48,872 nt of DNA from Actinomadura nitritigenes. GTDB lineage: Bacteria; Actinomycetota; Actinomycetes; Streptosporangiales; Streptosporangiaceae. Position numbers and translations under genes: made by a program. Of the stretch, positions 1-6,555 are shown one piece after another. The notes beneath the pieces are model-generated. The model was given only the letters and a program-made list of their open reading frames with translations. It was not told the origin of the DNA and ran no database searches. The stretch covers positions 1 through 48,872 of the forward strand of contig NZ_JAGEOK010000053.1 in NCBI RefSeq assembly GCF_017573545.1. The letters run 5' to 3'. Position 1 is the stretch's first letter, and each line of letters starts with the position of its first letter.

Positions 1-133
1 CCTCCTGCGGGAAACGCGCGTCCTCGTCCACCTCCGCCGCGAACGGCGCGATCTTGGCATCCGCCAGCTCACGCACCGTCGCCCGCAGCAACTCCTGCTC
101 CTCCGACGGCGCGTACGCGGGAAAGTCGCTCAT
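1..133 (-). CDS. Acyl-CoA dehydrogenase, N-terminal fragment (runs off the window)
   Basis: Only the first 44 codons lie in the window. The ATG at 133 is preceded by a GGAGG ribosome site. The peptide begins MSDFPAYAPSEEQELLRAT and continues with VRELADAKIAPFAAEVDE, the usual opening helices of the acyl-CoA dehydrogenase N-terminal domain (an FAD enzyme of fatty-acid or amino-acid beta-oxidation). No catalytic residue is visible, so the substrate cannot be named. It is convergently unrelated to the LysR gene that follows on the same strand about 150 bases away. Family assignment rests on the N-terminal pattern alone. Confidence 0.75.
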   Translation of the reverse strand, partial: MSDFPAYAPSEEQELLRATVRELADAKIAPFAAEVDEDARFPQE

Positions 134-281
134 CGTTCCTCCGGGCTGCCGGTGCTCGCGGCCGTTACTTTGACGACCAATATTTGGACGCCAAAGTAAG
201 CGAGCCGGGCACGGCCGGTCAAGGCGCCGGCGGGCCACCGGACGGTGGCCGTCGCCACAGTCTCCCGGTCGCCGCACTCCC

Positions 282-1157
282 TCAGAGTTGCCCCAGCAGC
301 CGCGCCAGGGCCGGGTTGTCGTTCCCGCGCCGCCACGCCAGGCTCAGCTCCACCGGAGCCGGATCGGGCGGGTCCAGCGGGCGGAACGTCAGGCCCGCGT
401 ACCGCAGCCGCGCCGCCGCCTCGGGGACGAGCGCGAGCCCCCATCCGCCGTCCACCAGCGCGAGGATGCTGTGCACCTGGCTGAGGTACTGCACGTACAC
501 CGGGGAGACGCCCGCCCGGCGGAACAGCCCGACCAGCAGCTCGTGGAAGTACCGCGCCTCGACCGGCGAGTACATGATCAGCGGCTGCCCGTCGAGGGCG
601 TCCAGCGGCAGGGGTCCGCCGCCACGGGAGAGCGGGTGCCCGTTGGGCACGGCGGCCAGCAGCGCCTCCCGGCCGGCGGCCCGCTCCGCCAGCTCCGGCG
701 CGGCGACGGGCGGGCGGACGAGGCCGAGGTCGAGGCCGCCCTCGGTGAGGGCCCGCACCTGGTCGCGGGTCACCATCTCGCGCAGGACGATCTCGACGTC
801 CGGCAGCGCGGACCGCGCGGCGTCCAGCAGCCGGCCGAGCGCTGCGTAGGCGCTCGCGGCGGTGAACCCGACCGCGATCCGGCCCGCCTCCCCCGCCGAC
901 ACGCGCCGCGCCGACAGGGCGGCGTGGTCGGCCTGGTGCAGCAGGCGGCGCGCCTCGTCCAGGAACGCGCGGCCCGCCGGGGTGAGCCGGACCGAGCGGT
1001 TCGTCCGGTCGAACAGCCGCACCCCCAGCTCGCTCTCCAGCAGCTGGATCTGCCGGCTCAGCGGCGGCTGCGTCATCCGCAGCCGCTCGGCGGCCCGGCC
1101 GAAGTGCAGTTCCTCGGCGACGGCGACGAAGCTCGCGAGCTGGGTGAGGGTGAACAA
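282..1157 (-). CDS. LysR-family transcriptional regulator of the adjacent hexarate genes
   Basis: A 291-residue protein with the classical LysR layout: an N-terminal winged helix (FTLTQLASFVAVAEELHF, AAERLRMTQPPLSRQIQLLE, LFDRTNRSVRLTPAG) and a C-terminal periplasmic-binding-like effector domain. The reading frame stays open far upstream, but family alignment places the start just before FTLTQL, where a TTG is available with an AGGGA upstream. It is divergent from the kdgD-like gene, with a LysR-type T-N11-A palindrome at 1160-1176 between them. By analogy with the family it should bind a hexarate or derivative and control both its own gene and the catabolic operon; that role is inferred from position. 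Confidence 0.85.
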   Translation of the reverse strand: MFTLTQLASFVAVAEELHFGRAAERLRMTQPPLSRQIQLLESELGVRLFDRTNRSVRLTPAGRAFLDEARRLLHQADHAALSARRVSAGEAGRIAVGFTAASAYAALGRLLDAARSALPDVEIVLREMVTRDQVRALTEGGLDLGLVRPPVAAPELAERAAGREALLAAVPNGHPLSRGGGPLPLDALDGQPLIMYSPVEARYFHELLVGLFRRAGVSPVYVQYLSQVHSILALVDGGWGLALVPEAAARLRYAGLTFRPLDPPDPAPVELSLAWRRGNDNPALARLLGQL

Positions 1158-1159
1158 AC

Positions 1160-1176
1160 GATTCCCTACGGGTATC
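1160..1176. promoter_or_regulatory. Probable LysR operator (T-N11-A box)
   Basis: GATTCCCTACGGGTATC is an inverted repeat with arms GAT-N-CCC and GGG-N-ATC, broken only by a central T/T pair, and contains the LysR consensus T-N11-A (T at 1162, A at 1174). It sits three bases before the TTG start of the LysR gene and 57 bases before the kdgD-like gene, the usual place for an autoregulatory and activating site. Confidence 0.6.
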
Positions 1177-1232
1177 AGTGGATCCGAAATTCGTGTTGGA
1201 CCTGGATCGATCGGCCATCCTAGCCTCGGGGC

Positions 1233-2147
1233 ATGAGCCAGCTCGCGCCCGACGAGACCGCCCGGCTGCTCGGCTCCGGGCTGCTGTCGTTCCCCGTCAC
1301 CCACTTCCGCGACGACCTGTCCTTCGACGAGGACGCCTACCGCGCCAACATCGCGCGCATCGGGCACGAGGGCGTCGCGGGCCTGTTCGCCGCGGGCGGG
1401 ACCGGCGAGTTCTTCTCCCTCACCCCCGCCGAGGTGGGACGGGTCGTCCGGGCGGCCGCCGCCGAGACCCCGGACGGCGTCCCGCTCGTCGCGCCCGCCG
1501 GGTACGGCACCGCCACCGCCGTCGAGATGGCCCGCGACGCCGAGCGGGCGGGCGCCGGCGGGATCCTGCTGTTCCCGCCGTACCTCACGGAGGCGCCGCA
1601 GGACGGCCTCGCCGCGCACGTCCGCGCGGTGTGCGCGGCCACCGGGCTCGGCGTGACGGTCTACAGCCGCTCCAACGCCGTCTACCAGGACGGCACCGTC
1701 GCGCGGCTGGCCGAGGAGTGCCCCAACCTCGTCGGGTTCAAGGACGGCGTCGGCGACCTGGAGCTGATGACGCGGATCCGGTCACGGCTCGGCGACCGCC
1801 TCGTCTACATCGGCGGGCTGCCGACCGCGGAGACGTTCGCGCTGCCCTACCTGGAGATGGGCGTGACGACCTACTCCTCGGCCATCTTCAACTTCGCGCC
1901 GGAGTTCGCGCTCGGGTTCTACAAGGCCGTCCGCGCCCGCGACCGGGACGAGGTGCGGCGCCGCCTCGACGGGTTCGTGCTGCCGTACTGCGAGATCCGG
2001 AACCGCGGCAAGGGGTACGCGGTCAGCATCGTCAAGGCGGGGATGCGGGCCGCCGGACGTCCCGCCGGGCCCGTCCGCCCGCCGCTGACCGACCTGACCG
2101 CCGCCGAGTTCGCCGACCTCGCGGCGCTCGTGGAGAGGGTGCTCTGA
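1233..2147 (+). CDS. kdgD: 5-dehydro-4-deoxyglucarate dehydratase (DapA superfamily)
   Basis: A 304-residue class I aldolase-fold enzyme. It resembles 5-dehydro-4-deoxyglucarate dehydratase, which converts 5-keto-4-deoxyglucarate to 2-oxoglutarate semialdehyde with loss of water and CO2. The Schiff-base lysine lies in GFKDG (K170), the conserved tyrosine in VYSRSN (Y144), the G-G-T-G-E carboxylate-binding loop near residues 55-59, and the family's RNRGKGYAVSIVKAGM segment near the C-terminus. The ATG follows the divergent promoter region. It is one base from the next gene, a galactarate/talarate dehydratase whose product is this enzyme's substrate, so the two consecutive steps are encoded together. 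A semialdehyde dehydrogenase, needed to finish the pathway, is not in the window. Confidence 0.9.
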   Translation: MSQLAPDETARLLGSGLLSFPVTHFRDDLSFDEDAYRANIARIGHEGVAGLFAAGGTGEFFSLTPAEVGRVVRAAAAETPDGVPLVAPAGYGTATAVEMARDAERAGAGGILLFPPYLTEAPQDGLAAHVRAVCAATGLGVTVYSRSNAVYQDGTVARLAEECPNLVGFKDGVGDLELMTRIRSRLGDRLVYIGGLPTAETFALPYLEMGVTTYSSAIFNFAPEFALGFYKAVRARDRDEVRRRLDGFVLPYCEIRNRGKGYAVSIVKAGMRAAGRPAGPVRPPLTDLTAAEFADLAALVERVL

Positions 2148-2148
2148 C

Positions 2149-3297
2149 GTGCACGGCGCCGGGGCGGCGACGCTGGACCGGGTCGCCTGGGTCGAGCTGT
2201 CCTCGGTCACGCTGCCGCTCGCCGTCCCGGTCAGCGACGCGAAGGTGCTGACCGGGCGGCAGCGCCCGATGACCGAGGTCGTGTTCCTGTTCGCCGAGAT
2301 CGGCACCGAGGGCGGGCACGAGGGGATCGGGTTCGGCTACGCCAAGCGGGCCGGCGGGCCCGGCCAGTTCGCGCACGCCGCCGAGATCGCGCCCGCGCTG
2401 ATCGGCGAGGACCCCAGCGACATCGGACGGATCTGGACGAAGCTGGCATGGGCGGGCGCGTCCGCCGGGCGCGGCGGCCTGGCCGTCCAGGCGATCGCCG
2501 CGTTCGACGTCGCGCTGTGGGACCTGAAGGCGAAGCGGGCGGGGCTGCCGCTGGCCAAGCTGCTCGGCGCGCACCGCGACTCCGTCCGCTGCTACGACAC
2601 CTCCGGCGGGTTCCTGCACGCGCCGCTGGAGGAGGTCCTCGACAACGCGTCGGCGGCGCTGGCGTCCGGGATCGGCGGGATCAAGATCAAGGTCGGGCAT
2701 CCCGACCACGCGGAGGACCTGCGCCGCGTGGCCGCCGTCCGCGAGCGGCTCGGCGACGCGGTACCGCTGATGGTCGACGCGAACCAGCAGTGGGACCGGC
2801 CCGCGGCGCTGCGGATGGGCCGCGCGCTGGAGGGGTTCGGCCTCACCTGGATCGAGGAGCCGCTGGACGCCCACGACGCCGAGGGCCACGCGGACCTCGC
2901 CCGCGCGCTCGACACCCCGATCGCGACCGGCGAGATGCTGACGAGCGTCGCCGAGCACCGGGCGCTGATCGACGCGCGCGCCGCCGACGTCCTCCAGCCG
3001 GACGCGCCGCGCATCGGCGGCATCACCGAGTTCCTGAGGCTCGCCGTGCTCGCCGACCACCACCGGCTCGGGCTCGCCCCGCACTTCGCGATGGAGATCC
3101 ATCTCCATCTCGCCGCCGCGTACCCGGCCGAGCCGTGGGTCGAGCACTTCGACTGGCTGGACCCGCTGTTCGACGAGCGGCTCGAGATCAGCGGCGGCCG
3201 GATGCACGTCCCGGCCCGTCCCGGGCTCGGCATCACGCTCAGCGAGCAGGCCCGCGCCTGGACGACGCGGCGGGCCCGCGCCGGCGCGCGGCCGTGA
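2149..3297 (+). CDS. L-talarate/galactarate dehydratase (enolase superfamily)
   Basis: A 382-residue member of the mandelate racemase subgroup. The KxK motif is GIKIKV (K179, K181). Metal ligands are D210 (VDANQQWD), E236 or E237 (WIEEPL) and E262 (TGEM), with the general-acid/base histidine H312 in PHFAMEIHLH. Long stretches follow the characterised Salmonella talarate/galactarate dehydratase, including DTSGGFLH, PIATGEMLTS and PVSDAKVLTGRQ. It should dehydrate galactarate and/or talarate to 5-keto-4-deoxyglucarate, the substrate of the preceding gene. The GTG start lies one base after the upstream stop, with GGAGAGGG as ribosome site inside the upstream gene, so translation is probably coupled. 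The distinction from glucarate or other acid-sugar dehydratases is by similarity only. Confidence 0.88.
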   Translation: MHGAGAATLDRVAWVELSSVTLPLAVPVSDAKVLTGRQRPMTEVVFLFAEIGTEGGHEGIGFGYAKRAGGPGQFAHAAEIAPALIGEDPSDIGRIWTKLAWAGASAGRGGLAVQAIAAFDVALWDLKAKRAGLPLAKLLGAHRDSVRCYDTSGGFLHAPLEEVLDNASAALASGIGGIKIKVGHPDHAEDLRRVAAVRERLGDAVPLMVDANQQWDRPAALRMGRALEGFGLTWIEEPLDAHDAEGHADLARALDTPIATGEMLTSVAEHRALIDARAADVLQPDAPRIGGITEFLRLAVLADHHRLGLAPHFAMEIHLHLAAAYPAEPWVEHFDWLDPLFDERLEISGGRMHVPARPGLGITLSEQARAWTTRRARAGARP

Positions 3298-3304
3298 GCC
3301 GCCC

Positions 3305-3329
3305 CCGGTCGGCCGGCAGGGTCGACCGG
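3305..3329. terminator. Hairpin between the hexarate operon and the tRNA array
   Basis: CCGGTCG and CGACCGG form a perfect 7-bp stem around an 11-base loop. It lies eight bases after the stop of the dehydratase gene and six bases beyond the 3' end of the last tRNA, so it may terminate or stabilise transcripts from both sides. There is no T-tract, as is common in actinomycetes. Confidence 0.45.
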
Positions 3330-3334
3330 ACGGG

Positions 3335-3407
3335 TTGACCGGACAGGATTCGAACCTGCGACCCGCTGTTCGTAAGACAGCCGCTCTGCCGACTGAGCTA
3401 CCGGTCA
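3335..3407 (-). tRNA. tRNA-Val (anticodon TAC), last gene of the array
   Basis: A full cloverleaf can be drawn: 7-bp acceptor TGACCGG/CCGGTCA, D-arm GCTC/GAGC, anticodon stem GCTGT/ACAGC around loop CTTACGA, five-base variable region, T-arm with TTCGAAT, discriminator A73, no encoded CCA. The anticodon TAC reads GUA. The first pair is U1-A72, whereas valine tRNAs normally have G1-C72, so charging identity is less certain than the fold. Confidence 0.88.
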
Positions 3408-3443
3408 TCGCCATGAGAAACGGCCGTGCGCCGTTTCCGGACG

Positions 3444-3518
3444 TCCCCCGGGCTGGATTCGAACCAGCGATCGCCCGCTTATCATACGGGTGCCCTCACC
3501 GGACTGGGCCACCGGGGA
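3444..3518 (-). tRNA. tRNA-Ile (anticodon GAT)
   Basis: Cloverleaf with acceptor TCCCCGG/CCGGGGG (a U1-G72 wobble at the end), D-arm GCCC/GGGC with a ten-base loop, anticodon stem CCCGT/GCGGG around ATGATAA, T-arm GCTGG/CCAGC, discriminator A73 and no CCA. GAT reads AUC/AUU. The terminal wobble and the U-G pair closing the anticodon loop are atypical for a housekeeping isoleucine tRNA. Confidence 0.85.
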
Positions 3519-3548
3519 TCGGGCCTTTCGCACGGGCGAAGGGCCGGG

Positions 3549-3620
3549 CTGCTGGAGCAGGATTCGAACCTGCACTTTCGTGGTTCAGAGCCATGCGTCC
3601 TTCCGTTAGACCATCCAGCA
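3549..3620 (-). tRNA. tRNA-Gln (anticodon CTG)
   Basis: Acceptor TGCTGGA/TCCAGCA with U1-A72 and discriminator G73, both glutamine identity features. D-arm GTCT/GGAC, anticodon loop CTCTGAA, T-arm GCAGG/CCTGC. The anticodon stem CATGG/CCACG contains an A-C mismatch at 28-42. No CCA is encoded. CTG reads CAG. Confidence 0.86.
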
Positions 3621-3643
3621 TCGCGGGAACGGGTCCCGCACCG

Positions 3644-3714
3644 TGCCGCCCGGAGGGGTCGAACCTCCATATCCGGGGTAAGAGCCCGGAGTCCTCCCAT
3701 TGAACGAGAGCGGC
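3644..3714 (-). tRNA. tRNA-Lys (anticodon CTT)
   Basis: Acceptor GCCGCTC/GGGCGGC with one T-G wobble, D-arm GTTC/GGAC, anticodon stem CCGGG/CCCGG around CTCTTAC, short four-base variable region, T-arm GGAGG/CCTCC with TTCGACC loop, discriminator A73 as expected for lysine, no CCA. CTT reads AAG. Confidence 0.88.
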
Positions 3715-3726
3715 GCGTCCTCATCG

Positions 3727-3799
3727 AGCCGCACCCGGGAATCGAACCCGGTACTCCTGGGTGGAAGCCAGGTACCTCAACCATTTCGGCATGTGCGGC
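3727..3799 (-). tRNA. tRNA-Gly (anticodon TCC)
   Basis: Acceptor GCCGCAC/GTGCGGC, anticodon stem CCTGG/CCAGG around CTTCCAC, T-arm CCGGG/CCCGG, discriminator U73 typical of bacterial glycine tRNA, no CCA. The D-stem is only three pairs and position 8 reads A instead of the near-universal U. TCC reads GGA. Confidence 0.87.
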
Positions 3800-3824
3800 C
3801 GGGCGGAGCCGGCCGGCTCCGCGG

Positions 3825-3896
3825 TACCCCTGCCAGGACTCGAACCTGGGCTCCCGCGTTCGTAGCGCGGTGCTCTGTCCACTGAGCTACAGAGGC
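3825..3896 (-). tRNA. tRNA-Arg (anticodon ACG)
   Basis: Acceptor GCCTCTG/CAGGGGT with two wobble pairs (G1-U72 and T4-G69), D-arm GCTC/GAGC whose loop AGTGGACA carries the arginine identity base A20, anticodon stem CCGCG/CGCGG around CTACGAA, T-arm CCAGG/CCTGG, discriminator A73, no CCA. ACG (inosine at 34 after editing by TadA) reads CGU/CGC/CGA. Confidence 0.88.
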
Positions 3897-3901
3897 CTGC
3901 G

Positions 3902-3973
3902 CGGCCATCCGAGGAGTCGAACCTCGTCCTCCCGGTTTTCAACCGGGCGCTCATCCCCATGAGCTTGAAGGCC
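3902..3973 (-). tRNA. tRNA-Phe (anticodon GAA), structurally abnormal
   Basis: Acceptor GGCCTTC/GATGGCC contains a U-U mismatch. Positions 8-9 are AA rather than U8. The anticodon stem CCCGG/CCGGG holds loop TTGAAAA, giving GAA. The T-arm is CGAGG/CCTCG. The discriminator is G, whereas phenylalanine tRNAs need A73. It is separated from the tRNA-Pro gene by a single base. The fold is recognisable but charging as a normal tRNA-Phe is doubtful. Confidence 0.78.
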
Positions 3974-3974
3974 G

Positions 3975-4047
3975 TCGGGAAGCACGGACTCGAACCGCGT
4001 CTCTCCCGCTCCCAAGGCGGGCGGGGCACCGCATCCCCTTCTTCCCG
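3975..4047 (-). tRNA. tRNA-Pro (anticodon TGG)
   Basis: Acceptor CGGGAAG/CTTCCCG starts with C1-G72, a proline identity pair. D-arm GGGG/CCCC, anticodon stem CCCGC/GCGGG around CTTGGGA, T-arm CGCGG/CCGTG, discriminator A73, no CCA. Positions 8-9 are AA, so the invariant U8 is missing. TGG reads CCA and other proline codons. Confidence 0.83.
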
Positions 4048-4079
4048 TGGTCCGCGCGGGCGCGAGCCCGGCGTCACCG

Positions 4080-4152
4080 TGGATCGGACCGGACTCGAAC
4101 CGGCAACCTCCCGCTTGCGGGGCGGGCGCTCTCCCAATTGAGCTACTGACCC
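4080..4152 (-). tRNA. tRNA-Ala (anticodon CGC), first gene of the array, with C33
   Basis: Acceptor GGGTCAG/CCGATCC includes the alanine identity pair G3-U70 and one A-C mismatch. D-arm GCTC/GAGC, anticodon stem CCCGC/GCGGG around loop CCCGCAA, T-arm GCCGG/CCGGT, discriminator A73, no CCA. The base before the anticodon is C33, breaking the almost invariant U33, which should impair the U-turn. CGC reads GCG. Confidence 0.82.
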
Positions 4153-4233
4153 GTGGATGTGCGATTCAGTTGTGGACGGCCGCGAATGCGCGCAGCACGA
4201 GCAGAACATTCGGCGAATGGAACGGTGAGCATG

Positions 4234-4266
4234 AAAAAGGCCGCCGGATCGTCTCCCTGGCGGCCT
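4234..4266 (-). terminator. Rho-independent terminator (minus strand)
   Basis: AGGCCGCC and GGCGGCCT pair as a perfect 8-bp stem with a 13-base loop, followed on the minus strand by five T residues. It lies 18 bases after the stop of the 49-residue minus-strand ORF and 82 bases before the tRNA array, so it separates the small gene from the tRNA transcript. Confidence 0.75.
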
Positions 4267-4284
4267 CCGGTGGAACCTTTCGGC

Positions 4285-4434
4285 CTATCCGGGGGCGCCC
4301 TGCGGGACGGCGAGACCTTGCCGCGGTCGAGCGGCGAAGGCGCGGCCCTGCGGCTGCTGCGCCTGCTTGGCGATGCCCGTTCCGATCATCTCCGCGGCTC
4401 CCTTCCGGCTCGTCCCGTGCGGTTCGTCACTCAT
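4285..4434 (-). CDS. Small hypothetical protein (49 residues)
   Basis: The peptide starts MSDEPHGTSRKGAAEMIGTG and ends in a Gln/Pro/Gly-rich tail. I do not recognise a family. Support comes from about 80% G or C at codon third positions and a clear intrinsic terminator directly after the stop (4234-4266). No good Shine-Dalgarno sequence precedes the ATG, so it may be leaderless or not translated. It is flanked by the tRNA array and by the LPFR peptide gene, both on the same strand, but each unit has its own terminator. It could also be a non-coding transcript ending at that terminator. Confidence 0.45.
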   Translation of the reverse strand: MSDEPHGTSRKGAAEMIGTGIAKQAQQPQGRAFAARPRQGLAVPQGAPG

Positions 4435-4482
4435 ATGGTGCGGGACGCGGAATGAATGCGCAACACCTTTTCCCCGCGAAAC

Positions 4483-4512
4483 GCCCCGGACCCCTGGAAA
4501 GGGGCCCGGGGC
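4483..4512 (-). terminator. Hairpin after the LPFR peptide gene
   Basis: A two-step hairpin: GCCCCGG with CCGGGGC outside and CCCC with GGGG inside, loop TGGAAA. On the minus strand it is followed by GTTTC. It lies 17 bases beyond the stop of the LPFR small protein, the expected place for its terminator. Confidence 0.6.
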
Positions 4513-4528
4513 GATCCCGGAATGGACG

Positions 4529-4666
4529 TCAGGCGCGCCGGCGGGTACGGGCCGGACGGCCCCCGCGGGAGGGGGTCAGCAGCCGGGCCAGCACCCGGAA
4601 CGGCAGCGTCACGATGTCCACGATCGTTCCGAAGATGGCGCTGAGCGCTGCACTGATGCGGCGCAT
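4529..4666 (-). CDS. LPFR-motif small protein (45 residues)
   Basis: A short amphipathic or membrane-associated peptide: MRRISAALSAIFGTIVDIV, then the signature LPFRVLARLL, then a basic tail TPSRGGRPARTRRRA. Actinobacterial genomes encode many tiny proteins with an LPFR motif and basic C-terminus, of unknown function. The ATG has a good ribosome site (AAGGAG, eight-base spacing) and the gene is followed by its own hairpin at 4483-4512, which makes it a convincing independent gene. The hydrophobic 4-28 segment suggests membrane association; any role is unknown. Confidence 0.75.
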   Translation of the reverse strand: MRRISAALSAIFGTIVDIVTLPFRVLARLLTPSRGGRPARTRRRA

Positions 4667-4719
4667 GGGACTCACTCCTTCACGTCGACCTGGTGAATCC
4701 CATACCCGCACATGGCGTT

Positions 4720-5514
4720 TTACACGGGACGCCCACCGATGATCACCGTGGCGTGGTTCTCGTCGGACCGCGCGACGGCCGCGGTGAGGCCGCCGCGGGC
4801 GACGGCGTCCAGGGCGTCCGCGGCCTGCCGTTCGGTGGTCTCGAACAGCAGGTGCCCGCCGGGCGCCAGCCACTGCGGCGCCTCGGCGGCCACGCGCCGC
4901 AGCACGTCGAGGCCGTCGGCGCCGCCGTCGAGGGCGACGAGGGGCTCGTGGGCCCGAGCCTCCGCGGGCAGCAGGCCGACCTCGCCCGTCGGGACGTAGG
5001 GGACGTTGGCCAGCAGCACGTCGACCCGTCCCCGCAGGTCGGCGGGCAGCGGGTCGAACAGGTCGCCCTCGTGGACGCGGCCGCCCGCGGGGACGACGTT
5101 GCGCCGGGCGCACCGCACCGCGGCCGGCTCGATGTCGGCGGCGTGCAGTTCGAACGCGTCCAGGCCCGCGACGAGCGCGACGCCCAGCGCACCGGAACCG
5201 CAGCACAGGTCGACGACGACCGGGTGGGGCGGCAGCAGCCGGGCCGCCCGCTCGACGAGGAACTCGGTGCGGCGGCGCGGGACGAACACGCCGGGCTCGA
5301 CGGCGATCCGCAGCTCGCGGAAGGCGGCCCAGCCGACGACGTGTTCGAGAGGGAGCCCGGCGGCCCGCCGGCGGACCATCGCGGTCGCCTCCTCGGGCGT
5401 GCGGGCCGTGGAGAGGATCAGTTCCGCCTCGTCCTCGGCGAAGACGCAGCCGGCGGCGCGGAGGGCTGAGACGACGGGGCCGGGAGGCAGGAGCGGTGAA
5501 GCATGAGCGGACAT
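4720..5514 (-). CDS. PrmC/HemK-related putative protein-glutamine N5-methyltransferase
   Basis: A 264-residue class I SAM-dependent methyltransferase. An N-terminal helical region (1-90) is followed by the SAM-binding loop VVDLCCGSGALG (100-111), an acidic strand end (AADIEP, 126-130) and the substrate motif NVPY (170-173). In true release-factor methyltransferase this motif is NPPY. The NVPYVP variant is typical of a separate actinobacterial PrmC-related family of unknown substrate, so I would not call this gene prmC. It starts at the ATG next to the divergent oxygenase region and is transcribed towards the LPFR gene. Confidence 0.82.
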   Translation of the reverse strand: MSAHASPLLPPGPVVSALRAAGCVFAEDEAELILSTARTPEEATAMVRRRAAGLPLEHVVGWAAFRELRIAVEPGVFVPRRRTEFLVERAARLLPPHPVVVDLCCGSGALGVALVAGLDAFELHAADIEPAAVRCARRNVVPAGGRVHEGDLFDPLPADLRGRVDVLLANVPYVPTGEVGLLPAEARAHEPLVALDGGADGLDVLRRVAAEAPQWLAPGGHLLFETTERQAADALDAVARGGLTAAVARSDENHATVIIGGRPV

Positions 5515-5755
5515 GGGCGCCTTTCGGGGAGACCGGTGGGCGCTCCCCGGCCGCCTAACGGCGGGCGGCCGCGCGCGTGCGAGGCGGGAGCACCCGGACT
5601 GGACTGGCAGGAACGGGACTCACCTCCTCGGTCGCTCCGGAACGGACTCCGGAAAGGCTACCGCAGGCGGGTGCAACCTCCCCGGCCGCACCGGTGTTGC
5701 CTCAGAAAGGCAAGGAACGGACGAAGCACGGGACGGACGAAGGAGGCCCCGGATC

Positions 5756-6466
5756 ATGGGCGGCTACGCGGACAGGGTCGCGGACGGCGACTGGGCGGCG
5801 ATCGGCGCGGAGGTGGACGCCTACGGCTGCGCGCTCACCCCGCCGCTGCTGACCGGGGAGGAGTGCGCCGAGATCGCCGATCTGTACGACGACGCGGGAC
5901 GGTTCCGCTCGACGATCGACATGGAGCGGTACCGCTTCGGGGCGGGCCAGTACCGGTACTTCGCCGAGCCGTTCCCCGAGCCCGTCGCCGCGCTGCGGGA
6001 GGCGCTCTATCCGCGGCTGCTGCCGATCGCCCGGGACTGGGCCGCCCGGCTCGGCCGTCCCGCGCCCTGGCCGGGGACGCTGCCCGAATGGCTCGCCCTG
6101 TGCCACCGCGCGGGCCAGCGGAAGCCCACGCCGATCCTGCTGCGCTACGGCAGGGACGACTGGAACGCGCTGCACCGCGACCTTTACGGGGACCTGGTGT
6201 TCCCGCTGCAGGTCGTGATCGGCCTGGACGAGCCTGGGGCCGACTACACCGGCGGCGAGTTCCTGATGGTCGAGCAGCGGGCGCGTGCCCAGTCGCGGGG
6301 CACCGCGACGCTCCTCCCCCGCGGCCGCGGCCTGGTCTTCACGACCCGGGACCGTCCGGTGCGGACGCGGCGCGGCTGGTCGGCGTCGCCGGTCCGGCAC
6401 GGCGTCAGCGTCGTGCGGTCGGGTCGCCGGCGGACGCTCGGCCTGGTCTTCCACGACGCCGCCTGA
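5756..6466 (+). CDS. Fe(II)/2-oxoglutarate-type oxygenase of the damaged-DNA oxygenase family
   Basis: A 236-residue protein resembling the Pfam family described as catalysing oxidative demethylation of damaged DNA (Oxygenase-NA). The facial triad is visible as H140-x-D142 in NALHRDLYG and H215 in PVRHGVSVV, with a 2-oxoglutarate-binding arginine nearby (R221 or R224). The segment LVFPLQVVIGLDEPG followed by DYTGGEF is strongly conserved in this family. The ATG at 5756 was chosen because AGGAGG lies nine bases upstream; the frame is open further upstream but without support. Substrate (DNA, RNA or another molecule) is not established by the sequence. Confidence 0.85.
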   Translation: MGGYADRVADGDWAAIGAEVDAYGCALTPPLLTGEECAEIADLYDDAGRFRSTIDMERYRFGAGQYRYFAEPFPEPVAALREALYPRLLPIARDWAARLGRPAPWPGTLPEWLALCHRAGQRKPTPILLRYGRDDWNALHRDLYGDLVFPLQVVIGLDEPGADYTGGEFLMVEQRARAQSRGTATLLPRGRGLVFTTRDRPVRTRRGWSASPVRHGVSVVRSGRRRTLGLVFHDAA

Positions 6467-6555
6467 GACCGGTCACGCGACCGGTCACCGGGACAGGTCA
6501 GGGCACCGTCCCCGAGGCGCGACAATGGAGTGCTGACCAGGACGGGGGGTCGCCC

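Noticed and set aside
1158..1619. N-terminal extension of the first LysR protein
   Set aside because: The frame is open to 1619 but the extension is the antisense of the kdgD-like gene and precedes the conserved LysR N-terminus.
3335..4209. Several open frames across the tRNA array
   Set aside because: They read through tRNA genes and contain repeated translations of T-loop sequence; none has protein character.
3298..4720. Mobile element or phage associated with the tRNA array
   Set aside because: No integrase, attachment repeat or phage gene was found next to the array, so only the array itself is reported.
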